Source: an uncultured Lachnospiraceae bacterium (GTDB lineage: Bacteria > Bacillota > Clostridia > Lachnospirales > Lachnospiraceae). From it: a stretch of DNA of 40,057 nt. Every line of letters begins with the position of its first letter. Positions within the stretch are counted from its first letter, which is position 1. Positions 6,540 through 14,207 of the stretch are shown piece by piece. The notes under the pieces are model-generated. The model was not told where the DNA came from. It did no database searches and worked only from the letters and a program-made list of their open reading frames with translations. The position numbers and the translations under genes are program-made. The DNA lies in assembly GCA_902797675.1 (NCBI GenBank), contig CADBTR010000145.1:1-40057 (forward strand), in the 5' to 3' direction.

Positions 6540-9209
6540 TTATTCTTTAATTCCGAGAATCACTTTCTGAATGGCTTCCATATCAAGAACAGACAAAGTC
6601 TCGCTGTTTAACAGCCGGGTGCCGGCGGCAATTCCGATCTCAGATAACGGAGTAATATTCAACAGTGATTTTTGAATATCCTCCATATCGAGAACCGAGA
6701 TCACGCCGTCTCCGTTTACATCACCGGAAACGATCACTGTAGCTTCATCCGTAACCTGACCGTTATCGATCAATTGCACCACATCGCCGGTCTTTACCTT
6801 GTCGGAAGCAGAAACGGCAGTTCCGTCAGCATTCTTTAGGACAATCGTTGGATTGTCAAAATTCTCAAGGAGAGAATCGGCGGTTGTTCCGGCATTAACG
6901 CCCAACAGGCGGGAAGCGGAATCGGAAACGGACTGTAATTCATAAGCGCTTGTCTCTGTCAGGGACAGTGCGACTTCTTTTGTAAATACCTGATAATTCG
7001 AGATGGCGTTTGTATATTCCCCGTTTACGGAACCGGAATCATTCTTAATATAAGCGCCGTTCTTATCCAGGGCGCGCACCTGAACCACATTGCTTTGACC
7101 GATCTTTGCGGTTAGAGCGGAATCCGGAACTTCCAATACAGCCTTTCCGTTTGTCACATCCGCGCTTTCGAGATAAGTACCGTTGATCTGGAAAGAGATC
7201 TTTGCGGCATTCGCATTCGTTGTGCTTGCCGTAATAACGGTAGATCCCGCTTTTGCTCCGGTATCAACGGACTCCACTTTGATCGCATCCGAGGTAACAT
7301 AACCGCCTAAGGACTTGCGCAATGTTTCCAGTGATGTAAACTGCTTGTCCATCCATGCGACACGGGTAGTGATAAAGGTCTTCATACGTTGCACTTCATC
7401 GTCGTAAGTAGCGCCGGAGTAAGTTCCCATGCTGCCGCCCCAGACTTCATCATTGGCGTGGGAAGCGTTTTTATATTTCTCATAATAAGTGTCGATCAGA
7501 CCGCCGTCCTTGATCATATCTTCGATTACGGTCGGACGGATCTCCTTATATTTTTCGTATACAAGACTTAAGAAATACGGATCCTTGATCAGATAACGGT
7601 TCCACTGGGTGCTTTGATAATATTGCTCATTGGCAAAATAATCATCCGTGGTCTGCCAGCCTTCCGGAAGATCCGTAAAGATCCCGTACATACTGTTGCC
7701 CCATGCCCAGTCAAAATCCCAGGCAGGTCCCATGAACATCTTTCCGTCAATATCTTTATACATAAAGGCGCTGTTTTTCATGCTGTCCCAATTCCTGGAA
7801 TATTCGCAGACAAGGAAATTCACAACAGCGGAATCGATATCCAGCAATTCTGAATAGTGCGTGTGGTCATATTGACTGGTAAAGCTTGTATTTACATTAT
7901 ATTTCATATCGACCCATTTCTGGCGGGATCTGCTGAAACGACCGGTCTCTGCGGTGTAATAGTGAGTATCTGAATTATCATAGATAAAATCCGTATCATG
8001 CAGCGCATACTCCACAGTCTGGATATATTCTTTCATATAATCATGAAGGGCTGTGTAGGTTGCGCCGTTTTCCGGCGTGTCAAAATAATAAGGCTGCTGA
8101 TAAGCGGTCAGGAGCTCCGCTGCCTGACCGGTGTAGAAATCCATCTCGATCAGTGCGCCGCCGGTAGGAGCGGGAATAGCAAGATCCTCAAAATTGACAT
8201 AATCATCCAGGGAAAAAGTCTGATCGAAACCGATTCCCATACCGGCAAGGGTCGGGGAATAAAAGGAATGGTCTCCGGACAGCCAGCTGTAGTCAGCATT
8301 TAATTCATCTTCCACCGCCGAGGAAATACTCTTTTTCTGGGCTTTGGTGATGACCTTTTCCGATTGCAGCTGCAGCAATAACGCGTCCGAGACAGCCTCT
8401 GCGGTATCTTCCCAATCATGGATATCCACTCTTGTACTTCCGATACGCACCTGTTCGCACAATTCATAAACGCCCAGATATTGTCCGTTAAAGACAACGG
8501 ATACATTCTCCGACTGCATGTAGGTCGGAGCTCCGATATCACCGGAAAAATCCAAAAGCAGTTTGTTTCGCATATTCGTTGTATCGATAGCGTTGGCAAG
8601 CAGCGCCCAGTTCTTGTTTTTTCCCATGCCGAGGAGATCGGTCTTTTTATCCAGCTTTAATTTAAACGGCTTTTTTGCAAGCCCGGCGGTGGAATTGCCC
8701 CGCAGACGAATACCGGAATCGCCGCTGTAGAGCTGCTCCGGTGCCATGCCTTTCGCCACCAGAGTCGTGGTGGTCGCTGCATATTCCTCGGTTTTCTCCT
8801 GAAAAGAATCGTATTCATTTTCACAATCCAGATATAAAACAGGCAATGCGGAGAAATATACTTTTCCTTCATAAACTTCGCCTGATGACAGGGTCACCTT
8901 ATAGGAGATGAGACTTTCCTCGTCCGCCCCTTTTACGGTATAGCCGCAGACGCCGTCAGCGGAAGCAGCAAGCGTACCGTCTACAAACCACTGGGTCTTT
9001 GTAATCTCGGATTCCGCGATCCCGGTCAATGTGTAATTTAGGGTCTGCCCGGCTTCTACAGCCTGATAGGCGAGAGAAACCGACGGAGTCACTGCTTCCT
9101 CTGCAAAAACCTCAGCGGAAACACCGAATGGAAGCACACAACCGGCAAATTGCCCTGCTGTGAGAACGGTGGCGCACCCCAACGCCAAAAAACTTTTTTT
9201 CCAATACAT
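6540..9209 (-). CDS. Secreted CotH kinase-family protein with C-terminal dockerin
   Basis: An 889-residue secreted protein. Residues 1-37 are a signal peptide ending around VFAEEA. A short Ig-like region follows, then a CotH domain of about residues 120-620, with LRGNST (169-174), KNKNWALLAN and the metal-binding W-D-F-D-W motif near 495. CotH proteins have a kinase fold; B. subtilis CotH phosphorylates spore-coat proteins, but many clostridial secreted members are uncharacterised. After a beta-rich linker with cell-surface character, residues about 827-889 form a dockerin type I: a first repeat beginning GDVNGDG (Ca-binding) and a second VLDMEAIQK repeat lacking clear Ca ligands. A dockerin implies attachment to a cohesin scaffold. 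The start ATG has AGAAAGGA upstream on the minus strand. It is monocistronic. Confidence 0.88.
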   Translation of the reverse strand: MYWKKSFLALGCATVLTAGQFAGCVLPFGVSAEVFAEEAVTPSVSLAYQAVEAGQTLNYTLTGIAESEITKTQWFVDGTLAASADGVCGYTVKGADEESLISYKVTLSSGEVYEGKVYFSALPVLYLDCENEYDSFQEKTEEYAATTTTLVAKGMAPEQLYSGDSGIRLRGNSTAGLAKKPFKLKLDKKTDLLGMGKNKNWALLANAIDTTNMRNKLLLDFSGDIGAPTYMQSENVSVVFNGQYLGVYELCEQVRIGSTRVDIHDWEDTAEAVSDALLLQLQSEKVITKAQKKSISSAVEDELNADYSWLSGDHSFYSPTLAGMGIGFDQTFSLDDYVNFEDLAIPAPTGGALIEMDFYTGQAAELLTAYQQPYYFDTPENGATYTALHDYMKEYIQTVEYALHDTDFIYDNSDTHYYTAETGRFSRSRQKWVDMKYNVNTSFTSQYDHTHYSELLDIDSAVVNFLVCEYSRNWDSMKNSAFMYKDIDGKMFMGPAWDFDWAWGNSMYGIFTDLPEGWQTTDDYFANEQYYQSTQWNRYLIKDPYFLSLVYEKYKEIRPTVIEDMIKDGGLIDTYYEKYKNASHANDEVWGGSMGTYSGATYDDEVQRMKTFITTRVAWMDKQFTSLETLRKSLGGYVTSDAIKVESVDTGAKAGSTVITASTTNANAAKISFQINGTYLESADVTNGKAVLEVPDSALTAKIGQSNVVQVRALDKNGAYIKNDSGSVNGEYTNAISNYQVFTKEVALSLTETSAYELQSVSDSASRLLGVNAGTTADSLLENFDNPTIVLKNADGTAVSASDKVKTGDVVQLIDNGQVTDEATVIVSGDVNGDGVISVLDMEDIQKSLLNITPLSEIGIAAGTRLLNSETLSVLDMEAIQKVILGIKE

Positions 9210-9353
9210 TTTTTTTTCCTTTCTGTGTAAAATAAATGATTATGGTGCAAAATGATACTGACGGATTGCTCCGTAGAATTTTCACAATCTTATGATACAC
9301 GAAAACCGGGAAGAAAACAAGTGGAGCGCGACACAAAATCTTCACAAAAATTA

Positions 9354-9380
9354 TTAGCACTCTCTCTTGACAAGTGCTAA
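9354..9380 (+). promoter_or_regulatory. CIRCE operator (HrcA binding site)
   Basis: TTAGCACTC (9354-9362), a 9-base spacer, and AAGTGCTAA (9372-9380). This matches the CIRCE consensus TTAGCACTC-N9-GAGTGCTAA with one mismatch. It overlaps the promoter of hsp20, so HrcA binding should repress it until heat stress. Confidence 0.93.
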
Positions 9381-9395
9381 TAATGGTGCTATAAT
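9367..9395 (+). promoter_or_regulatory. Consensus sigma-A promoter of the hsp20 operon
   Basis: TTGACA (9367-9372), 17-base spacer, TATAAT (9390-9395): a perfect consensus promoter. Its -35 lies within the CIRCE element, the classic design for repression. The rest of the 250-base gap upstream (9210-9353) is the leader of the divergent CotH gene, where only a small GCAA-loop hairpin (9261-9274, minus strand) stands out. Confidence 0.93.
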
Positions 9396-9459
9396 GCATT
9401 TCAGAAACAAGAAAACAAACTGTTTTAGAAGTCCGAAAGGACAGAAGGAGGAATGACTT

Positions 9460-9903
9460 ATGTATATGCCAGCAATTTTTAGAGAGAACCTGTTTGATGA
9501 CTTTTTTGATGATTTTGCAAGACCTGAGAGAGCGATGGGAAGATTCCGCGATCCGAAAGAGAATTTCATGAAGACGGACGTCAGAGAGAATGATCACGCA
9601 TATGAATTAGACATTGAGCTTCCGGGGTGCAAGAAAGAAGATGTAAAGGCGAGCCTGAAAGACGGGTGCCTGACGATCAGCACCGAGACAAAGCAGAATC
9701 AGGATAAAAAAGACGAAAACGGAAAATATATCCGCCGTGAGAGATATTTTGGAAGCATGGGCAGAAGCTTTTATGTGGGCGAAGCAGTGACTGAAGAAGA
9801 TATCAAGGCGAGATTTGAGGACGGCGTTTTGAAAATGACTGTTCCGAAGAAAGAAGTAAAGCCGGAGGTACCGCAGACGAAATATATTTCCATCGAAGGG
9901 TAA
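9460..9903 (+). CDS. Hsp20/alpha-crystallin small heat-shock protein
   Basis: A 147-residue ATP-independent holdase that binds unfolding proteins. The alpha-crystallin domain runs from about residue 39 to 135 (VREND, ELPGCKKEDVKASL, a long basic/acidic loop with RERYFGSMGRSF, then FEDGVLKMTVPKK). The C-terminal tail lacks an obvious IxI motif, apart from the final YISIEG. ATG at 9460 has a strong AGAAGGAGGAA site. It is the first gene of a likely operon under CIRCE control; the next gene starts 5 bases after its stop. Confidence 0.96.
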   Translation: MYMPAIFRENLFDDFFDDFARPERAMGRFRDPKENFMKTDVRENDHAYELDIELPGCKKEDVKASLKDGCLTISTETKQNQDKKDENGKYIRRERYFGSMGRSFYVGEAVTEEDIKARFEDGVLKMTVPKKEVKPEVPQTKYISIEG

Positions 9904-9908
9904 GTAAT

Positions 9909-10562
9909 ATGGATTTTTGTATCATCACAAAGGAAGTTCCCGTGGATGAAATTTCTCCGGGAAATGATAAGAAAGACGCCATGTTCCCTGATATTTACCT
10001 GTGCAATAAAGTGACGGACGCGGAGAGGGAACGTAGCTTTTATCCGGATCTGATATTCCCGCATCCGTTCATGGAATGCGAAGTGACGGATTTGGAACTT
10101 GCAGCTCAATATAAAGAACGTTTAAGACAGGGAGGGTCGCATCAGACAATGGTTCTGGTGCGGCCTCAAACTGCGTTGAGACAAAGTGGACAAGGCGAAT
10201 CACCGAATCAATCGGAGCAAGGCGAAGCGCAGGATCAATCAGAGCAAAAGAAATCAACGAAGCAATCATCGGATCATTCTCTGGAACAGGCAAAGAATAT
10301 TCTTGCAATCTGCCTGAAACAAGAATTTTCAGAACCGCGTAAAAACTTCTCCGAACCGGATTTTACGCAGCTCTGCGAAGAATTCTCCTGTAGTCAGACC
10401 ATGGCGGAACAATTGCGCCAGTATCTTTGCTACGGGGCAGCAGCAGATATAGACAGTTGTAAAATCCTGGAATTCATGAGAGAAGAGGGAAGACTTCCGG
10501 TTCCAAATAAGCGTGAGGGGGTAAAACAGCTTGCATACTTTAAACAACAGCTCATCGGATAA
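9909..10562 (+). CDS. Unknown protein between hsp20 and the SPL-family gene
   Basis: A 217-residue soluble protein I do not recognise. It seems to have three parts: an N-terminal region (1-75) with two Cys (C4, C32) and aromatic residues, a polar Gln/Ser/Glu-rich linker of about residues 88-122 with imperfect QSEQGEA/QSEQKK repeats, and a helical C-terminal region (123-217) with Cys residues and aromatic positions. No signal peptide or membrane segment. It starts 5 bases after hsp20, with GAAGGG upstream, and its end overlaps the next gene by 32 bases, so translation of the two is probably coupled. The tight linkage suggests a partner or regulator of the radical SAM enzyme; that is inference only. 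Confidence 0.75.
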   Translation: MDFCIITKEVPVDEISPGNDKKDAMFPDIYLCNKVTDAERERSFYPDLIFPHPFMECEVTDLELAAQYKERLRQGGSHQTMVLVRPQTALRQSGQGESPNQSEQGEAQDQSEQKKSTKQSSDHSLEQAKNILAICLKQEFSEPRKNFSEPDFTQLCEEFSCSQTMAEQLRQYLCYGAAADIDSCKILEFMREEGRLPVPNKREGVKQLAYFKQQLIG

Positions 10563-11553
10563 AAAGGAACTCTTTGCCTCCCATATTTATGTAGAAGAAA
10601 AAATCGAAGCGCATCCTTTAGTGCAGAGGATACGGGAACGGTTCAAAGAGGCAGAGTATGTAAATATCGGGCATTATAAAGACATTTTTTGCAGACAGGG
10701 ACAGAATACCGCCCTGCAGGAGCACCAGAAAAACATAATCCTCGCCCGTAAGGAAGGAACCCTGGTTTATGAGGGGGCGCCGGTCTGCCAAAGCTTCGGT
10801 CACCGCTATTTTTATTATACCTCCTGCGTTATGAATTGCGTATATAATTGTGAATATTGTTATTTAAAAGGAATGTATCCCTCTGCCAATCTTGTGATCT
10901 TTGTGAATCCGGAAGACATCTTTGCGCAGGTGGAGCAGATATTAAAAGAACACCCGGTCTATTTATGCGTGTCCTATGATACGGATCTGCTGGCGATAGA
11001 AAGCCTTACCGGTTTTGTATCCCGGTGGATTGAGTTTACAAGACAGCATCCGGAACTTACCATCGAGATCCGGACAAAATGCGCCAACCGGAAGCTGTTC
11101 CGGGAGCTGCCTGTTTGCGAAAGAGTGATCTATGCGTTTACCATCTCGCCGCAGCCAGTGACGGAGCAGTTCGAGATGAGGACTCCTTCCATGGAGGCGC
11201 GGATTTCCTGTGCCGGATACGCATTGGAGCAGGGTCATAACGTAAGACTTTGCTTTGACCCCATGCTTTATTTTAAAGACTGGAGAGAAGCGTATGGGGA
11301 AATGTTAAAAAAGATAAGGGAGCAGATCCCGGATGGCGCCCTGACGGATGCCAGCGTGGGAAGCTTCCGTATATCAAAAAGTTATCTGAAATCCATGCGG
11401 AAAAGGTATCCGGATTCGGCAGTGATCCAGTTCCCCTACGAACTGCAGAACGGGTATTATCAATACGAACCGGCACTCGTAGAGGAGATGGAGGGTTATC
11501 TGACGAAACAATTGCAAATGCTTTATCCCACGCTTTCCATATTCCGGTGGTGA
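10531..11553 (+). CDS. splB: Spore photoproduct lyase family radical SAM protein
   Basis: A 340-residue enzyme of the SPL family, which uses a 4Fe-4S cluster and S-adenosylmethionine to split the thymine dimer 'spore photoproduct' in DNA. The cluster motif CxxxCxxC is C103-C107-C110. C146, in the segment CVSYDTD, lies where the H-donor Cys (C141) of the B. subtilis enzyme is expected; that alignment is by eye. The start is taken as TTG at 10531, preceded by GAGGGGG at 10515-10521 with a 9-base spacer; no in-frame ATG precedes residue 100, so the gene must overlap the upstream one. The family, folding and length fit (B. subtilis enzyme is about 340 residues). The gene converges on spoIIID, with ends overlapping 31 bases. 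It may also be an SPL-like paralogue with a different substrate. Confidence 0.85.
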   Translation: MHTLNNSSSDKKELFASHIYVEEKIEAHPLVQRIRERFKEAEYVNIGHYKDIFCRQGQNTALQEHQKNIILARKEGTLVYEGAPVCQSFGHRYFYYTSCVMNCVYNCEYCYLKGMYPSANLVIFVNPEDIFAQVEQILKEHPVYLCVSYDTDLLAIESLTGFVSRWIEFTRQHPELTIEIRTKCANRKLFRELPVCERVIYAFTISPQPVTEQFEMRTPSMEARISCAGYALEQGHNVRLCFDPMLYFKDWREAYGEMLKKIREQIPDGALTDASVGSFRISKSYLKSMRKRYPDSAVIQFPYELQNGYYQYEPALVEEMEGYLTKQLQMLYPTLSIFRW

Positions 11554-11792
11554 AGGTATTTTTCTCTTGTGGCAAGTCCGCCGCGGATGTGACGCTCGGA
11601 CTTGTTCACATTCAAAACTTTTCTTACAGAATCGGCGAGACGCCCGTCAATTGCAGGCAGACGCTCAGTACAATCCTTGTGAACAGTGGATTTGCTGACG
11701 CCGAACTTCTTCGCCGCTGTCCTTACGGTGCAGCCGGTTTCAATAATATAGAGGGCAATACTGGTTGCCCGTTCTTCTATGTAATGCTTCAA
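11523..11792 (-). CDS. spoIIID: Sporulation transcriptional regulator SpoIIID
   Basis: An 89-residue DNA-binding protein that acts in the mother cell, repressing or activating sigma-E genes and helping start sigma-K synthesis. It closely resembles B. subtilis SpoIIID as I recall it: YIEER near the start, a helix-turn-helix at about 21-45 with FGVSKSTVHKD, the TERLP segment, and the C-terminal basic RHIRGGLATREKY patch. Start is TTG at 11792 with AGAGG 7 bases upstream on the minus strand. In B. subtilis it lies just upstream of mbl in the same direction; here it is next to mbl but in the opposite orientation. It indicates that this lineage has an endospore programme. Confidence 0.95.
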   Translation of the reverse strand: MKHYIEERATSIALYIIETGCTVRTAAKKFGVSKSTVHKDCTERLPAIDGRLADSVRKVLNVNKSERHIRGGLATREKYLHHRNMESVG

Positions 11793-11824
11793 AGGAAAAC
11801 CTCTGATTCATGAATGATTGATAC

Positions 11825-11853
11825 ATGATATGCGGGATTTGTCCGCAGTATGA
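11825..11853 (-). promoter_or_regulatory. Possible sigma-E-type promoter for spoIIID
   Basis: On the minus strand CATATCAT (11825-11832) fits a CATAnnnT -10, with ATA 16 bases upstream (11849-11851). It is about 33 bases before the TTG start. SpoIIID is sigma-E controlled in B. subtilis, so the match is plausible, but the element is short. Confidence 0.35.
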
Positions 11854-12048
11854 ACGGCATTTTATTTTGCCGTGACAGAAAAAAAGATCCCTAAACGGGG
11901 TGTAGCCAACCGGTAGGGGTCCGATTGGCTACAAAGAAACGAAAATGATTTACGGGGGGTCTGAGAACTTAATCTCAGACTTGAGTATGAAATACGGTAT
12001 ATTCAATAGATAGAGTACATTGAATATACTGTTCCACTTCCGTGGAAC
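11831..12048 (+). other. Densely structured non-coding region between spoIIID and mbl
   Basis: No credible gene lies in 11793-12314 (522 bases). It contains seven inverted repeats in 218 bases: TGCGG/CCGCA (11831-11847), ACGGCA/TGCCGT (11854-11873), ATCCC/GGGGT (11887-11901), GTAGCCAA/TTGGCTAC (11902-11932, with inner CGG/CCG), GTCTGAG/CTCAGAC (11959-11980), an 11-bp GTATATTCAAT/ATTGAATATAC (11997-12029) and GTTCCAC-TTCC-GTGGAAC (12031-12048). GATCCCTA (11886-11893) can alternatively pair with TAGGGGTC (11914-11921) inside the loop of the fourth hairpin, making a pseudoknot that needs a G-U pair on the plus strand. It may be a leader RNA for mbl or a small RNA; I could not assign it to a known family. 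Confidence 0.5.
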
Positions 12049-12210
12049 AACTACATCTTACAATATGGTTATGTCCAAAATATGAACAAAACAAGAATAA
12101 TTTAGAAACTTCACAAGGATTAAAAAAATTGCACAAAAGACCGATATATATGACAGCAATCTTTTTCTGAAAAAAGAAAAAAAGTTCTTCCATATTTCAG
12201 CGATTTTGTT

Positions 12211-12216
12211 TATAAT
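12211..12216 (+). promoter_or_regulatory. Candidate -10 for mbl
   Basis: A perfect TATAAT lies 99 bases before the mbl ATG, but the sequence 17 bases upstream (TTCCAT) is a poor -35. If used, transcription would begin after the structured region; another promoter further upstream would include it in the leader. Confidence 0.35.
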
Positions 12217-12314
12217 GTTATGATGTAGGAGTGGAAGGGTCACTTTGTACGTATCAATACGGAAGTGAAAACGACTTTTACAATTCATTAATCGGTAAGA
12301 AAGGAAGAACAGAC

Positions 12315-13316
12315 ATGTTAGGTACTGATATTGGGATTGATTTGGGAACTGCAAGCATACTTGTTTATATAAAAGGAAAAGGCGTTGTTTTAAAGGAGCC
12401 GTCCGTAGTGGCATTTGACAGAGATACGAATAAGATCAAGGCGATCGGTGAGGAAGCCCGTCTTATGATCGGACGTACTCCGGGCAACATTGTGGCGGTC
12501 AGACCCCTCAGACAGGGCGTTATCTCGGATTATACAGTGACCGAGAAGATGATCAAACACTTTATTCACAAAGCCATCGGGAAGCGGACATTCAAGAAGC
12601 CGCGGATCGCGGTCTGTGTGCCGAGCGGCGTTACGGAAGTGGAGAAGAAGGCGGTGGAAGATGCCACATGGCAGGCAGGAGCCCGTTCGGTGGATATCAT
12701 AGAAGAGCCTATCGCGGCAGCAATCGGCGCCGGGATCGATATCGCGAAACCTTGCGGAAATATGATTGTGGACATCGGCGGCGGAACAACGGATATTGCG
12801 GTAATTTCACTGGGAAGCGCAGTGGTAAGTACTTCGATCAAGATCGCGGGAGATGATTTTGACGAAGCGATCGTGCGTTTCATGAGAAAGAAACATAACC
12901 TTTTGATCGGTGAGAGAACTGCGGAGGAGATCAAGATTCAGATCGGATGTGCGTATCCGCGTCAGGAGACGGAGACCATGGACGTCAGAGGAAGAAATCT
13001 TGTGACAGGTCTTCCGAAAACCATTACGGTAACTTCCGAGGAGACAGAAGAGGCACTGCGGGAGGCCACATCCCAGATTGTGGAAGCAGTGCACAGCGTG
13101 TTGGAGAAAACACCGCCGGAATTATCGGCAGACCTTTCCGAGCGGGGAATTGTGCTGACCGGAGGCGGCGCATTATTAAAGGGATTAGAGGAACTGATCG
13201 AGAGCAAGACCGGGATCAATACCATGACTGCGGAAGATCCTATGACTGCGGTGGCGATCGGAACCGGAAGATACATTGAATGTCTGTCGGAGGCGGTAAG
13301 CGACAAACGGCTGTAA
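12315..13316 (+). CDS. mbl: Rod shape-determining actin homologue Mbl/MreB
   Basis: A 333-residue bacterial actin that forms membrane-bound filaments guiding peptidoglycan synthesis. Actin-fold ATP motifs are clear: IDLGTAS (phosphate 1, about residues 8-14), VDIGGGTTDIAV (phosphate 2, about 153-164) and GIVLTGGGALLKG (adenosine motif, about 277-289). The frame is open to 12231, but the ATG at 12315 has AAAGGAAGA upstream and starts directly with the conserved fold. Assigned as Mbl rather than MreB because it is next to spoIIID and the flhO/flhP-type rod genes, as in B. subtilis, and no mreC/mreD follows. The rod genes begin 81 bases later. Confidence 0.9.
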   Translation: MLGTDIGIDLGTASILVYIKGKGVVLKEPSVVAFDRDTNKIKAIGEEARLMIGRTPGNIVAVRPLRQGVISDYTVTEKMIKHFIHKAIGKRTFKKPRIAVCVPSGVTEVEKKAVEDATWQAGARSVDIIEEPIAAAIGAGIDIAKPCGNMIVDIGGGTTDIAVISLGSAVVSTSIKIAGDDFDEAIVRFMRKKHNLLIGERTAEEIKIQIGCAYPRQETETMDVRGRNLVTGLPKTITVTSEETEEALREATSQIVEAVHSVLEKTPPELSADLSERGIVLTGGGALLKGLEELIESKTGINTMTAEDPMTAVAIGTGRYIECLSEAVSDKRL

Positions 13317-13397
13317 GACGGTAAAACCTCGCACCGGTCTCGATTTAGAAGTTATTTGTTTTTAGAAACTACTGGAATTTATTTAGAGGAGGCAGCG

Positions 13398-14171
13398 ATG
13401 GTAAAAGGACTATATACCGCCTACACCGGCATGGTTCATCAGCAGAAGCGGATGGACACTATCACCAACAATCTGGCAAATGCAACGACCACAGGTTTTA
13501 AGAGAGAGGGATTAAGCTCTGTTTCTTTCAGGGAAATGCTGGGAATCAAGATCAAGGATCTGACTGTCCCGTATTTAAATGAGGGAATCGGACAGTTAAG
13601 TCTTGGAACCAAGATCGGAGAGAATTACACGGATTACAGTCAGGGTTCCTTTAAGGAGACGGAAAATACCTATGATCTTGCCATACAGGGAGACGGCTTC
13701 TTTGTGATATCCTATACGGATAAGCATGGAAATCAATCGTTGAAATATACCAGAGACGGAGAATTCACTACCGATGTAGACGGAACGCTGCGCACACTGG
13801 AAGGCGATTATGTGCAGGGAGAAAGCGGAGATATCGTGATCCCGCCGGGAGCAGCCAAAGTTGATATCAATGTCCATGGTGAGATCTATGCAGATGAAGA
13901 ATATATTGATACCATTCAGATGACGGATTTTGAAGATTATAATTATATCAAAAAATTTGGAGAAAACTTATATGAACTGGTAGACGGCGGCGTGGAGAAA
14001 GAAGCAGAAGGCAGGATCTATCAGGGGTATCTTGAGATGTCAAACATTAATGTGGTAAATGAGATGGTGGAGATGATCACCATATCAAGAGCCTACGAGA
14101 GCAATCAGAAGTTAATTCAGACCCACGATTCCATGCTGGAAAAATCAGTAAATGATATCGGAAGAGTATAG
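13398..14171 (+). CDS. flgF: Flagellar basal-body rod protein FlgF-like (FlhO)
   Basis: A 258-residue exported rod protein without a cleaved signal, secreted by the flagellar type III system. The N-terminal block M-x-K-G-L-Y-T-A-Y-T-G-M followed by ITNNLANATTTGFKRE and the C-terminal block YLEMSNINVVNEMVEMI with RAYESNQKLI are the rod/hook family signatures that form the coiled D0 domain. Start ATG at 13398 follows AGAGGAGG at 13385-13392; the longer upstream frame lacks a binding site. It precedes flgG in the arrangement of B. subtilis flhO-flhP. Confidence 0.9.
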   Translation: MVKGLYTAYTGMVHQQKRMDTITNNLANATTTGFKREGLSSVSFREMLGIKIKDLTVPYLNEGIGQLSLGTKIGENYTDYSQGSFKETENTYDLAIQGDGFFVISYTDKHGNQSLKYTRDGEFTTDVDGTLRTLEGDYVQGESGDIVIPPGAAKVDINVHGEIYADEEYIDTIQMTDFEDYNYIKKFGENLYELVDGGVEKEAEGRIYQGYLEMSNINVVNEMVEMITISRAYESNQKLIQTHDSMLEKSVNDIGRV

Positions 14172-14207
14172 ATGATATAGAACAGATGCAGGAAGGAGAA
14201 CACCATT

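Noticed and set aside
9460-9795. Minus-strand open frames opposite hsp20 and the CotH start
   Set aside because: They mirror good coding sequence on the other strand, and no ribosome binding site or family resemblance was seen.
11881-11932. Possible c-di-GMP or c-di-AMP riboswitch in the spoIIID-mbl gap
   Set aside because: Some short words (TAAAC, GGGG, CCGGTAGG) recall those classes, but the order of conserved elements and the core junctions are absent; kept only as an unassigned structured region.
12231-12314. Upstream extension of mbl from a GTG at 12231
   Set aside because: The extra 28 residues do not belong to the MreB/Mbl fold, and the ATG at 12315 has a proper ribosome binding site.
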